The notes under the pieces were generated by a model that ran no database searches, was not told the DNA's origin, and saw only the letters and a program-made list of their open reading frames with translations. Shown here one piece after another: positions 18,662 through 26,403 of a stretch of DNA of 64,000 bases. The position numbers and the translations under genes were made by a program. The DNA is from an uncultured Acidimicrobiales bacterium. Its GTDB lineage: Bacteria; Actinomycetota; Acidimicrobiia; Acidimicrobiales; Aldehydirespiratoraceae. Location: assembly GCA_951812975.1 (NCBI GenBank), contig CATOTC010000002.1, forward strand, positions 124,001 to 188,000, written 5' to 3'. Numbering within the stretch: the stretch's first letter is position 1; each line of letters begins with the position of its first letter.

Positions 18662-19495
18662 TCATACCTGTGTTTCGCAGAAGTAGGTCCACCTGCCGCG
18701 GAACTTCACCCGCTGAATCGGCAGGCGGGATCTGGCGCTGAGTTCACCATGGCGCCCCCATACCATCAAGTGGCTGCCGTACTCGCCGGGGTTGCCCAAC
18801 GGGTCGATGAACTCACGCTCGGAGATCGATGTGCCGCGGTGCTTGATGGCATCGTGAAGGGTTCCTACCAGCGCACGATGAAGCCGCCTGATCTCCTGGC
18901 TGGTCAGGGAGTCGCTCATGCGATTGTGGCGAAGCCCTGCGTGGAACAGGATCTCATCGGCGTAGATTTCGCCGATCCCGACGACGAAAGTCGGGTCGGT
19001 GAGCAGGGTCTTCAACCGAACCCGGCGCGCAAGCAGACTGCGGCCGAAGGTCGTCCAGGTGACCGGTTGAGACACCGGGTCGAGTCCGAGGGCTTCGAGG
19101 TCCGGCAGCTCATCGGCGATCGAGTCGTTGGCGACGACGAACATCTCAGACGTGCCGGCATCGTCGAGCAGACGCAACTGGCCGTGCTGGGTGAAGGTGA
19201 CGACCACCTCTGTGGCGCGGTCGACCTCCTCCTTGTTGGCGGCACGACGCAACGACCCGCTCGAACCCAGATCGACAACCAGCGTGGTCTCATTGTCCAA
19301 ACCGATGGCAATACGCAACCCGAGACGCGTCACGGTCTCGATCTTGTTGCCGATGAGCCGAGAGGTGAACGCATTGCGGGTTCGATAGCGCCTCAGCACC
19401 TTCATGCTCGTGGCCTCGGCGTGCTTGACCTTCTTCCCAACGATGTCTCGCTCGAGATCACGGCGAACCGTTTCGACTTCGGGTAACTCAAACAT
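18662..19495 (-). CDS. mutM: MutM/Fpg-family protein lacking key catalytic residues
   Basis: About 277 residues, aligned in my reading over the full length with formamidopyrimidine-DNA glycosylase and in the normal mutM locus (rnc-mutM-smc). However, the N-terminus is MFELPEVETV instead of MPELPEVETV, so the Pro nucleophile is gone; the RGKYL lysine is replaced (RLGLR, about residue 60); the DPRTFG loop that inserts into DNA reads DDAGTS (about 111-116); GNIYADE is GEIYADE; and three of the four zinc-finger cysteines are missing (ELSARSRLPIQ...YFCETQV). The helix-two-turn-helix and the finger arginine remain. It overlaps the rnc stop by 8 bases. It is probably DNA-binding but not a normal glycosylase/lyase. 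Confidence 0.85.
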   Translation of the reverse strand: MFELPEVETVRRDLERDIVGKKVKHAEATSMKVLRRYRTRNAFTSRLIGNKIETVTRLGLRIAIGLDNETTLVVDLGSSGSLRRAANKEEVDRATEVVVTFTQHGQLRLLDDAGTSEMFVVANDSIADELPDLEALGLDPVSQPVTWTTFGRSLLARRVRLKTLLTDPTFVVGIGEIYADEILFHAGLRHNRMSDSLTSQEIRRLHRALVGTLHDAIKHRGTSISEREFIDPLGNPGEYGSHLMVWGRHGELSARSRLPIQRVKFRGRWTYFCETQV

Positions 19496-20180
19496 CGAGT
19501 GCTCCATCCTCATCTGAGCGGGCTTCCAATGCGACGCAGGCTGCCCGCCGTTGAGCTTGCTTGATTGTGGAGCCTTCTCCAGTTCCACAGACTTGTCCGC
19601 CGATCCTCACCGTTGCTCGGAACAGCCGATTGTTATGAGGGCCCGTCTGGGTGACCTCGTACTCCGGAGAGGCCAGCCGGTCGCGCGCAGCCGATTCCTG
19701 CAGCAGCGTCTTGTAGTCGCGCGCTCCAGGTCGGCTCACCGCTTCGTCTATGCGATCACCAAGCTGGGAAAGGATGAACCCGCGGGCAGACCCGAGGCCA
19801 CCGTCAACGTAGACCGCGCCGATAACGGCTTCGAATGCGTCAGAGACGATCGACGACTTGGCGCGCCCGCCGGAACTCTCTTCACCCCTCCCGAGGCGAA
19901 GATGCGCACCGAGACCAAGATCCACAGCCAGATCGGCGAGCGTTTCGGCGCTCACCACGGCGGCTCTCGCCTTGGCCAAATGCCCCTCGGGAAGGCTGGG
20001 GAACTGATGGTAGAGAAAATCGGTGACGACCAGGCCAAGGACCGCGTCACCAAGGAACTCGAGCCGTTCATTGCTGGGCCCGTCGTCATGCTCGGCGCAC
20101 CACGAACGATGGGTGACCGCCAACTCGAGTTGGTTGGGATCACCGAACCGATACCCCAGTCGGTTCTCCAGCGCAGACAA
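19488..20180 (-). CDS. rnc: ribonuclease III
   Basis: 230 residues. The RNase III signature NERLEFLGDAVLGLVV is near residues 37-52, the second acidic site DAFEAVIGAVYVDGG near 115-130, and a dsRNA-binding domain covers about 155-225. It cleaves double-stranded RNA in rRNA maturation and mRNA decay. The start is TTG 20180, 19 bases after the acpP stop, with no clear ribosome site, so the exact start is uncertain. The downstream mutM-like gene overlaps its stop. Confidence 0.95.
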   Translation of the reverse strand: MSALENRLGYRFGDPNQLELAVTHRSWCAEHDDGPSNERLEFLGDAVLGLVVTDFLYHQFPSLPEGHLAKARAAVVSAETLADLAVDLGLGAHLRLGRGEESSGGRAKSSIVSDAFEAVIGAVYVDGGLGSARGFILSQLGDRIDEAVSRPGARDYKTLLQESAARDRLASPEYEVTQTGPHNNRLFRATVRIGGQVCGTGEGSTIKQAQRRAACVALEARSDEDGALDV

Positions 20181-20199
20181 CGGCGCAGTGCTCAGCGCC

Positions 20200-20457
20200 T
20201 CAACCCAGCTTTGCGGCGACGTAATCGACGGCGTCGCGAACGGTTCGGAGATCCTCCAGATCCTCGTCCTCGATACGGAAACCCGACGAGCGCTCCGCTA
20301 GCTCCTCTTCGAGCGCTTCGACGAGTTCGATGAGGGCCAGCGAGTCAGCATTGAGATCATCTGCGAATGCATCACCCTCGTTTATAGACAGCGGCTCAAT
20401 CTCAAGAATATCGGCAAGCTGATCCCGCACGAGTGCGAGGATCTCCTCGCGGCTCAT
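20200..20457 (-). CDS. acpP: acyl carrier protein
   Basis: About 85 residues, MSREEILALVRDQLADILEI..., with the phosphopantetheine serine in NADSLALIELVEALEEE. It carries growing fatty acyl chains. The C-terminus (DLEDLRTVRDAVDYVAAKLG) is typical. ATG 20457 gives the family length. A perfect AGGAGG lies 6 bases before an in-frame TTG at 20490, which would add 11 residues, so the longer form is a real alternative. It sits between plsX and rnc, as in many bacteria. Confidence 0.93.
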   Translation of the reverse strand: MSREEILALVRDQLADILEIEPLSINEGDAFADDLNADSLALIELVEALEEELAERSSGFRIEDEDLEDLRTVRDAVDYVAAKLG

Positions 20458-20587
20458 GGGAGCCTGCTCCACATGCGTTTCTGCGGGCAACTGCACCCTC
20501 CTAGTCACCAGGATCGTCTGATGTTATCGGAAGTCTCGGCCCAAGCCTCTTTTTGGTTTGAAATGAGCTGAAATATAATAGTTTTCG

Positions 20588-21577
20588 CTACTGCCGGTGG
20601 ACCGCGGCCGAGAGGTGCTCTACCATCCCGACCTCGACCATCTCCGAGGCGATGCGGATGGCATTGGCCATGGCATCGGCGCCGCTCGAACCGTGAGAGA
20701 TGACGCACACGCCCTTAACGCCGAGCAGCAGTGCCCCTCCCGTCGTGTCGGGGTGCAGCTCAGCGACCATCGAATCGATTGGACCAGCCAGCATCTCGCC
20801 TGCGCGTCGGGTCTGCGCATCGGTGTCGATCGCGGTGAGCAACCGGCTGAGCAGCGCCGACATGGCTCCCTCGAGTGTCTTGAGGGTGACGTTGCCGGTG
20901 AACCCGTCAGTCACCACCACATCGACGTCGTCGGTCATCACGTCCCGACCCTCCACGTTGCCGATCCATTCGGCGCCGCTCGATACGGCCCAGGCTGTTT
21001 CGTTCAACAGTTCAAAGCACTCCTTCACGAACTTGTTGCCCTTGCCCGCTTCCTCTCCGATCGAGAGCAGTCCGACTCGGGGGCGCTCAATCCTGAAACG
21101 GTCACGGGCATAGATGCAGCCCATCTGAGCGAACTCGACCAGCCATTCAGGGCGACACTCCGCGTTTGCCCCCGCATCGAGCAGGGTGGTGTGGGTGCCT
21201 CTCGGTACCGGTACGGGGATGGCGATCGCCGGCCGATTGATCCCCCGGATACGCCCCATGCGCAACAACGCGGACGCCATCGTTGCACCGGTGTTCCCGG
21301 CCGAGACCATCGCCGAGGCACGACCCTCCCGAACCGCGCCCGCAGCCCGCACCAACGACGAGTCGCGCATGCGACGAACGCTGGTGCCCGGCTCGGCGTC
21401 CATGGCGATCACCTCGCTGGCCTCGATCACCTCCAGGCCTCCGGTGTCGCCGAGATCGGCTGATCTTCCAACCAGCACGACCGGTATCCCCATCTCCGAT
21501 GCGGCGCGTCGAGCGCCGGCAACGATTTCTGCAGGGGCGTTGTCACCACCCATAGCGTCAACCGCGATGGGCAGCAT
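20588..21577 (-). CDS. plsX: phosphate acyltransferase PlsX
   Basis: A 329-residue protein starting MLPIAVDAMGGDNAPAEIV, the PlsX hallmark, with VSAGNTGATMASALLRMGRI and VTDGFTGNVTLKTLEGA further on. It makes acyl-phosphate from acyl-ACP for phospholipid synthesis. It starts 3 bases after the rpmF stop and is followed by acpP after a 130-base AT-rich gap that may hold a separate acpP promoter. Confidence 0.97.
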   Translation of the reverse strand: MLPIAVDAMGGDNAPAEIVAGARRAASEMGIPVVLVGRSADLGDTGGLEVIEASEVIAMDAEPGTSVRRMRDSSLVRAAGAVREGRASAMVSAGNTGATMASALLRMGRIRGINRPAIAIPVPVPRGTHTTLLDAGANAECRPEWLVEFAQMGCIYARDRFRIERPRVGLLSIGEEAGKGNKFVKECFELLNETAWAVSSGAEWIGNVEGRDVMTDDVDVVVTDGFTGNVTLKTLEGAMSALLSRLLTAIDTDAQTRRAGEMLAGPIDSMVAELHPDTTGGALLLGVKGVCVISHGSSGADAMANAIRIASEMVEVGMVEHLSAAVHRQ

Positions 21578-21580
21578 CGA

Positions 21581-21760
21581 TCAGTTGACGTCTATGGCTT
21601 GTCGGCCGCCGTACCACCCACAGTTGCCGCAGGCGCGGTGGGGGCGTTTGGTGGCGTCACACCGCGGGCAGGCGCTACGAGGCGCGGCTGCGACGCGCCA
21701 AGCCGAGGCGCGCCGACTCCGAGTCTTCGATTTCGACGTTTTCTTCTTCGGGACGGCCAT
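21581..21760 (-). CDS. rpmF: ribosomal protein bL32
   Basis: 59 residues, MAVPKKKTSKSKTRSRRASA with the zinc-ribbon cysteines CPRC and CGNC, C+ type. ATG 21760 has an AGGTTG ribosome site, while the longer open frame upstream does not fit the family. The gene is followed at once by plsX, the widely conserved rpmF-plsX pair. Confidence 0.97.
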   Translation of the reverse strand: MAVPKKKTSKSKTRSRRASAWRVAAAPRSACPRCDATKRPHRACGNCGWYGGRQAIDVN

Positions 21761-21892
21761 CGCAACCTGTTTCGTAGGGATTCTCTCAGGCCGCAGTTGA
21801 CCGACCTGAGCAACACAGGCTAGCGACACGCCGCGACTACGCCACCGCCGCGGCGACGATATCGCCCGACGTCTCCGGGGATCACGCTGCTC

Positions 21893-22453
21893 TCACCCGT
21901 CGAAGGTCAGCTCATCAAGGACCGACCAGCGAGGGTCGATATCAGAGCCTTCGTCTCCGACTGGGCCGGTCGGGAATCGGTCCGGTGCCGGGCCCTCACA
22001 TTCGGAACGACAGAGCGGGGCGAGCGGGATCGACAGCAGCGCCACCTCGCGCAGCATGGGTCCCAGGTCGATTCCTGCTTCGGTCAGGGGCCAGGTCTCC
22101 CCCTCCGTCGGATGCTCCTCGAAGAGTTCTGAAACCTCAGCACCGAGATCACCGAAGGTGGGCTCCAGACAGCGCCGGCACGGTGCGGTCCAGCGCCCCT
22201 GGACAGTTCCGGCGGCCAAGACTGCTTCGCTCCCAGGTCTCCGAGGATCAGCCGGCTCACCAGGGGGCCTGTCAGAACCGGTGCGTTCCAGAACCAGGTC
22301 AACCTCGAGTCGACCGTCAACGACGGCCGACTCCAACCCGACTTCGGACAACTCCATGTCGGCGAGTCTCACCTCCGTGCACAGTTCAAGTCGGGATTCG
22401 GACCCGCCGAAGAGTCCCGTCGCATCTACAAGGAACCGGGCCTCGCCTGTCAC
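21893..22453 (-). CDS. yceD: YceD/DUF177 family protein
   Basis: 186 residues with the family's paired cysteine motif CRRCLEP near residue 93 and LCRSECEG near the C-terminus, which may bind zinc. YceD is linked to 23S rRNA processing and is nearly always next to rpmF. The GTG start overlaps the stop of the previous gene (GTGA), so it is translationally coupled. rpmF follows after 132 bases, where a minus-strand TAGCCT box could give rpmF its own promoter. Confidence 0.9.
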   Translation of the reverse strand: MTGEARFLVDATGLFGGSESRLELCTEVRLADMELSEVGLESAVVDGRLEVDLVLERTGSDRPPGEPADPRRPGSEAVLAAGTVQGRWTAPCRRCLEPTFGDLGAEVSELFEEHPTEGETWPLTEAGIDLGPMLREVALLSIPLAPLCRSECEGPAPDRFPTGPVGDEGSDIDPRWSVLDELTFDG

Positions 22454-23025
22454 TCGCGGTCCTGGTCGAAGAACTCGTAGCGCTCGGGAGCCGGAAGCGG
22501 AGGACGCGACTCATGTTCCTGGGTGGCGCCCTGCATCCGCGACCGGCCGAAAGCGACCGACCGGGTGATGCGCTCCAGCACGACCTCCAGCCGTCCGAGT
22601 TCCTGATCGCACCAGTCCTCTGTCTTCAAGCGAAGGTCCCTCGCTTCCTGGTCGGCCGAGGACACGACCCGTCGGGCGTGCTCGTTGGCCTCCTGCACCA
22701 ACTCGGTGCGCTGCACCATGCGCTGGGCGGTGTCTCGCGCCCGAGCAATCAACAGGTCGCCCTCGCCCTGCACGCGGGCCAGGAAGTCATCGCGTTCCTT
22801 GAGCAGCCAGCGAGCGGCTCGGAACTCCTCGGGAAGGCGCTGCACCGCCGAGTTCAACAGTTCCAGAACTTCGTTCTTGTTGATGATCGAGGAGGCTGAC
22901 ATCGGCATCGGGCGAGCCCTCTCGATCAGATCGATCGCCGCCCTAAGGATCTCCTCGGTCTCAAGGGGCCGGTATGAGAGTGGCTCGGACTCGGCGGGCT
23001 GGTCTCCGGTGTTCTGATCGGTCAT
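22450..23025 (-). CDS. sepIVA: SepIVA/DivIVA-like coiled-coil protein
   Basis: 191 residues, largely helical and charged, with a long coiled coil in the middle (VLELLNSAVQRLPEEFRAAR to LELGRLEVVLERITR-like heptads) and a disordered acidic end. It occupies the place of mycobacterial Rv2927c/SepIVA between coaD and yceD. SepIVA is a DivIVA-domain protein needed for septation and polar growth in mycobacteria. Overlaps of 4 bases on both sides show tight coupling. Assignment rests on position and coiled-coil character more than on sequence. Confidence 0.7.
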   Translation of the reverse strand: MTDQNTGDQPAESEPLSYRPLETEEILRAAIDLIERARPMPMSASSIINKNEVLELLNSAVQRLPEEFRAARWLLKERDDFLARVQGEGDLLIARARDTAQRMVQRTELVQEANEHARRVVSSADQEARDLRLKTEDWCDQELGRLEVVLERITRSVAFGRSRMQGATQEHESRPPLPAPERYEFFDQDRE

Positions 23026-23495
23026 CCGTATCGCTCTCTCAGTCGGCGAGCCACGCTGGCAGGAACCATTTTAGATATGTCACCACCGAATCTGGTGAAG
23101 TCACGGATGAACTTCGATGCCAGGAATGAACTTCTCGACGCAGACGGGATGAAGAGCGTGTGGATCCCGGACGCGGCGTTGTTCATCTGGGCCATCTGCA
23201 GTTCGTTCTCGAAGTCGGAAACGGCCCGCAGGCCCTTCAAGATGAAGTCGGCCTCGATTTCGGCTGCGATGTCGACGACGAGTCCCCCGAACATCCGCAC
23301 CGTCACGTTGGGCAGGTGTTCGGTCGCCTCCCGCAGCATCGCCTCGCGTTCGTCGAGATCGAAGACGCCGTCCTTGGTGGTATTGACCATGGTCGCCACC
23401 ACGACCTCATCGAACAACTTCGCAGCAGTCTCGATGATCTCAAGGTGTCCGTTGTGGACGGGATCAAACGAACCGGGGTAGAGGACACGGGTCAC
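23022..23495 (-). CDS. coaD: phosphopantetheine adenylyltransferase
   Basis: 157 residues, the normal length. GSFDPVHNGHLEII contains the HxGH nucleotidyltransferase motif; KGLRAVSDFENELQMAQMN and the SSFLASKFIRDF loop are CoaD signatures. It catalyses the penultimate step of coenzyme A synthesis. The GTG start overlaps the rsmD stop by 4 bases. Confidence 0.97.
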   Translation of the reverse strand: MTRVLYPGSFDPVHNGHLEIIETAAKLFDEVVVATMVNTTKDGVFDLDEREAMLREATEHLPNVTVRMFGGLVVDIAAEIEADFILKGLRAVSDFENELQMAQMNNAASGIHTLFIPSASRSSFLASKFIRDFTRFGGDISKMVPASVARRLRERYG

Positions 23496-24031
23496 GGGAC
23501 TTGGTTCTCCCTAGCAGCGTGGGCAGAGGCGAGTGTCACCACGGTACCTCCGTATCGGCGGACCCGATGAGTATCCCACGATTTGGGGAGCTCGACCTCA
23601 CGGTCGGATTCGATGGCGACGACCGAGTCTCTGGCCTCGCCCAGCAGTTCCGGCCAGCGATCGAACGAATACGGGGGGTCACACAACAGCAGGTCGTAGG
23701 GCTCGGCACGGCGCAGGAAGGTCGTTGCGTCGGCAGGCAGCACGGTCGCCTGCTCCTGCAACCCCAAAGACACGAGGTTCTCCCGAAGGACCGCCAATGC
23801 GAGCCTGTCGTTCTCGACGAAGACCGCTCGGGCCGCTCCACGCGACAGCGCTTCGATCCCCAGCGCACCTGATCCCGCGAACAGGTCGAGCACTACCGAG
23901 TCGGTGATTGCGCCCAGCGAGTACAGGGAGTTGAACATCGCCTCGCGTACCCGGTCTGCTGTGGGGCGGAGGTTCTCAGAGTCCCCGGCGTTGATTCGCC
24001 GCCCTCCCAACGACCCGGCCACTACACGCAT
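23492..24031 (-). CDS. rsmD: 16S rRNA (guanine966-N2)-methyltransferase RsmD
   Basis: About 179 residues starting MRVVAGSLGGRRI. The SAM site VLDLFAGSGALGIEALSRG and the catalytic CDPPYSF motif (DPPY for N-methylation) are clear. The upstream in-frame extension lacks family features, so ATG 24031 was chosen. It is the first gene of the rsmD-coaD-sepIVA-yceD chain, with the zinc-ribbon gene divergent 36 bases away. Confidence 0.95.
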   Translation of the reverse strand: MRVVAGSLGGRRINAGDSENLRPTADRVREAMFNSLYSLGAITDSVVLDLFAGSGALGIEALSRGAARAVFVENDRLALAVLRENLVSLGLQEQATVLPADATTFLRRAEPYDLLLCDPPYSFDRWPELLGEARDSVVAIESDREVELPKSWDTHRVRRYGGTVVTLASAHAARENQVP

Positions 24032-24055
24032 GTGTACCAGTGTGGCCCGCCGAGA

Positions 24056-24067
24056 TACGGTCACCTC
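24056..24067 (+). promoter_or_regulatory. leaderless -10 box for the zinc-ribbon gene
   Basis: TACGGT, 6 bases, then ATG 24068. Confidence 0.45.
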
Positions 24068-24262
24068 ATGTCGGAACCCGAAACGTTCGCACCTGAATCA
24101 ATCGTCTGCGTTGATTGCGGCGGTACGTGCCATCGCATCTCCTATGCTCCCGACGAGGGTTTCGAGCCGGGAGACATAGTCGCCTATCGATGTGCTGACT
24201 GCAATGACCGCTGGGACATCGAGTTGGCCGTGGACGATCTTGAACCGCGCGGGGGCGTCTAG
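24068..24262 (+). CDS. small zinc-ribbon protein, function unknown
   Basis: 64 residues with two cysteine knuckles, VCVDCGGTC and RCADCNDRW, as in small treble-clef/zinc-ribbon proteins. It is the only plus-strand gene inside the rsmD-recG block; its stop overlaps the recG stop by 4 bases (convergent). A TANNNT box before the ATG supports it being real. No specific function can be assigned. Confidence 0.65.
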   Translation: MSEPETFAPESIVCVDCGGTCHRISYAPDEGFEPGDIVAYRCADCNDRWDIELAVDDLEPRGGV

Positions 24263-26397
24263 CTCTTCATAAGGAACTCGGCCTCGTCGTCGCCGAGCAT
24301 GAAGTCGACCTCTTCTTTGAGTTCGGGACGGTCGATCAGTTCCGGGTCTTGGCTGAGGATCTCGATGGCTGCTGACCGGGCGAGTTCCACCCACTCCCTG
24401 TCACGCCGCAACGAGGCCAGACGGAGATCGTTGCGACCCTTCTGGCGCTCCCCCATGATCGTTCCCTCCCCGCGCAATTCGAGGTCGACTTCCGCCAACT
24501 CGAACCCGTCGGTGCTCTCCACGAGCGCTTCGAGGCGGGCTCTGCCGACCTTGGTGCTGGGATCGCCGAGCAGATAGCAACGCCCTTGGTGTTCTCCGCG
24601 ACCGACCCTTCCGCGGAGTTGGTGCAGCTGCGCGATGCCGAAGCGGTCGGCGTCGAATATGACCATCACGGTGGCGTTGGGCACGTCGACGCCCACTTCG
24701 ATCACTGTGGTCGCGACCAGCACGTCGATGGACCCCGACCGGAAGTGGGCCATCGTCGCCTCCTTCTCCGCGGGCGACACCCGCCCGTGCAACAGACCCA
24801 CACGCAGGCCCGACAGTTCACCGTCGGTCAGTTCGAGGAAGGTGTCCTCAACGCTGCGCACCTCGATCACCGCGGACTCCTCCACCAGCGGGCAGACGAC
24901 GTAGGCCTGACGGCCCAGCGCCACCTCGGCACGGACCGTCTCCCACACCGCGCTCTCCGCCATCGGTCCCTCGGCCCGACTGGTGATGACCGGGGATCGG
25001 CCCGGCGGCATCTCGTCAAGCACGCTGACATCGAGGTCTCCGTAGACGGTCATCGCCGCGGTGCGCGGGATCGGGGTCGCAGTCATCACCAGCACGTCGG
25101 GCACGCTGATCGACTCACCCTTGTCCCGCAGGGCAGCGCGCTGTTCGACGCCGAACCGGTGCTGTTCATCGATGACCACCAGACCCAGGGACTGGTACTG
25201 CACCGCCGTCTGGATCAGGGCGTGGGTTCCGATGACGATGTCGATTCTGCCGGCTGCCAGGTCGGCGAGTACCTTGCGGCGCTCCGACGCTCCGAGGGTG
25301 CCGGTCAACAATTCGACGCGCAGCGGGCGGTCACCCATCAGCGAGGTCGGGTCCGGTACCGACAGATCACCGAGCATGTCGCTCACAGCCAGACAGTGCT
25401 GTTCGGCGAGCACCTCCGTGGGAGCCATCAAGGCACCCTGGTACCCGCCCTGAACCGCGGTCAGCAACGCGGTCACCGCAACCAGGGTCTTGCCGGAGCC
25501 CACGTCGCCCTGCAGCAGGCGATGCATCGGATATTCGACAGACAGGTCACGGGCGATCTCTTCGTTGACACGCTGTTGCGCTTCTGTCAGCGCGAAGGGC
25601 AGACGAGCGTGGAAACGATCAACGAGCTCGCCCGACGTGTCGTGGCTGACGCCCGATGTCTGCAGCTCGATGCTCCTCTTGCGCCGAACCAGTTCGAGCT
25701 GTACCCGGAACAGTTCGTCGAACACGAGCCGCCGACGCGCCTGGTACATCTCCTCCATCGTCTCCGGGTGGTGGATGCCGTGCAGCGCGGCTTCGCGGTC
25801 CACGAAGTCGAACCGGTCGAGCACCGCCGGCGGGACCGGGTCGCCGAAACCCCGCACCCGGCTCCGCTTGAGGGCCTCCTCCACGAGTTGGGCCAGTTTG
25901 TAGGTGGACAACCCGGCCTTCTCGGACTGGGGATAGACGGGGATTATCCGGCCGGTCTGGGTGCCGAGAAGATCGACCACGGGTGAGGTCATCTGGTGCG
26001 TCCCGCGGTACCGCTCGAACTTCCCGTGCACCAGCACTTCCATGCCCTCGGTGAGCTGTCTGGCGCGCCATTGCTGGTTGAAGAACACCAGGGTGAGCTT
26101 TCCGGTGCCGTCGCCGATAACAATCTGGGTCAGCGTTCGACGGCCTCTCAACTTGCGACTGTAGGAACTGCGTACCGTGCCCAGCACAGTCGCCTCGTCT
26201 CCGGGGTGGAGCTCTCCGATCTGGGCCTGCCTGGTACGGTCCAGGTATCGGCGCGGGTAGTGCTGCAACAGATCGAGGACCGTCGAGATTTCCAGGGCCA
26301 GCAGTCCGTTCGCGGTTCGTTCGCCGACTCCGGCCAACTGGATGACCTTGATGCCGCCGAGATCCTTCAAGGTCAGCGGGGGGTCGCCGGCCGGCAT
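24259..26397 (-). CDS. recG: ATP-dependent DNA helicase RecG
   Basis: 712 residues. The N-terminal wedge/OB domain covers about 60-160, followed by helicase motifs: GDVGSGKT (Walker A), DEQHRFGVEQR (Walker B), MTATPIPRT, and the QLRGRVGRG motif VI, then the C-terminal TRG-type tail. RecG remodels stalled forks and recombination intermediates. It starts 6 bases after the DAK-family gene. The organisation matches recG-DAK in other actinobacteria. Confidence 0.97.
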   Translation of the reverse strand: MPAGDPPLTLKDLGGIKVIQLAGVGERTANGLLALEISTVLDLLQHYPRRYLDRTRQAQIGELHPGDEATVLGTVRSSYSRKLRGRRTLTQIVIGDGTGKLTLVFFNQQWRARQLTEGMEVLVHGKFERYRGTHQMTSPVVDLLGTQTGRIIPVYPQSEKAGLSTYKLAQLVEEALKRSRVRGFGDPVPPAVLDRFDFVDREAALHGIHHPETMEEMYQARRRLVFDELFRVQLELVRRKRSIELQTSGVSHDTSGELVDRFHARLPFALTEAQQRVNEEIARDLSVEYPMHRLLQGDVGSGKTLVAVTALLTAVQGGYQGALMAPTEVLAEQHCLAVSDMLGDLSVPDPTSLMGDRPLRVELLTGTLGASERRKVLADLAAGRIDIVIGTHALIQTAVQYQSLGLVVIDEQHRFGVEQRAALRDKGESISVPDVLVMTATPIPRTAAMTVYGDLDVSVLDEMPPGRSPVITSRAEGPMAESAVWETVRAEVALGRQAYVVCPLVEESAVIEVRSVEDTFLELTDGELSGLRVGLLHGRVSPAEKEATMAHFRSGSIDVLVATTVIEVGVDVPNATVMVIFDADRFGIAQLHQLRGRVGRGEHQGRCYLLGDPSTKVGRARLEALVESTDGFELAEVDLELRGEGTIMGERQKGRNDLRLASLRRDREWVELARSAAIEILSQDPELIDRPELKEEVDFMLGDDEAEFLMKS

Positions 26398-26403
26398 CCG
26401 CGT

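Noticed and set aside
24586-25986. 466-codon plus-strand open frame
   Set aside because: Antisense shadow of recG, with His/Asp/Gln-rich meaningless translation.
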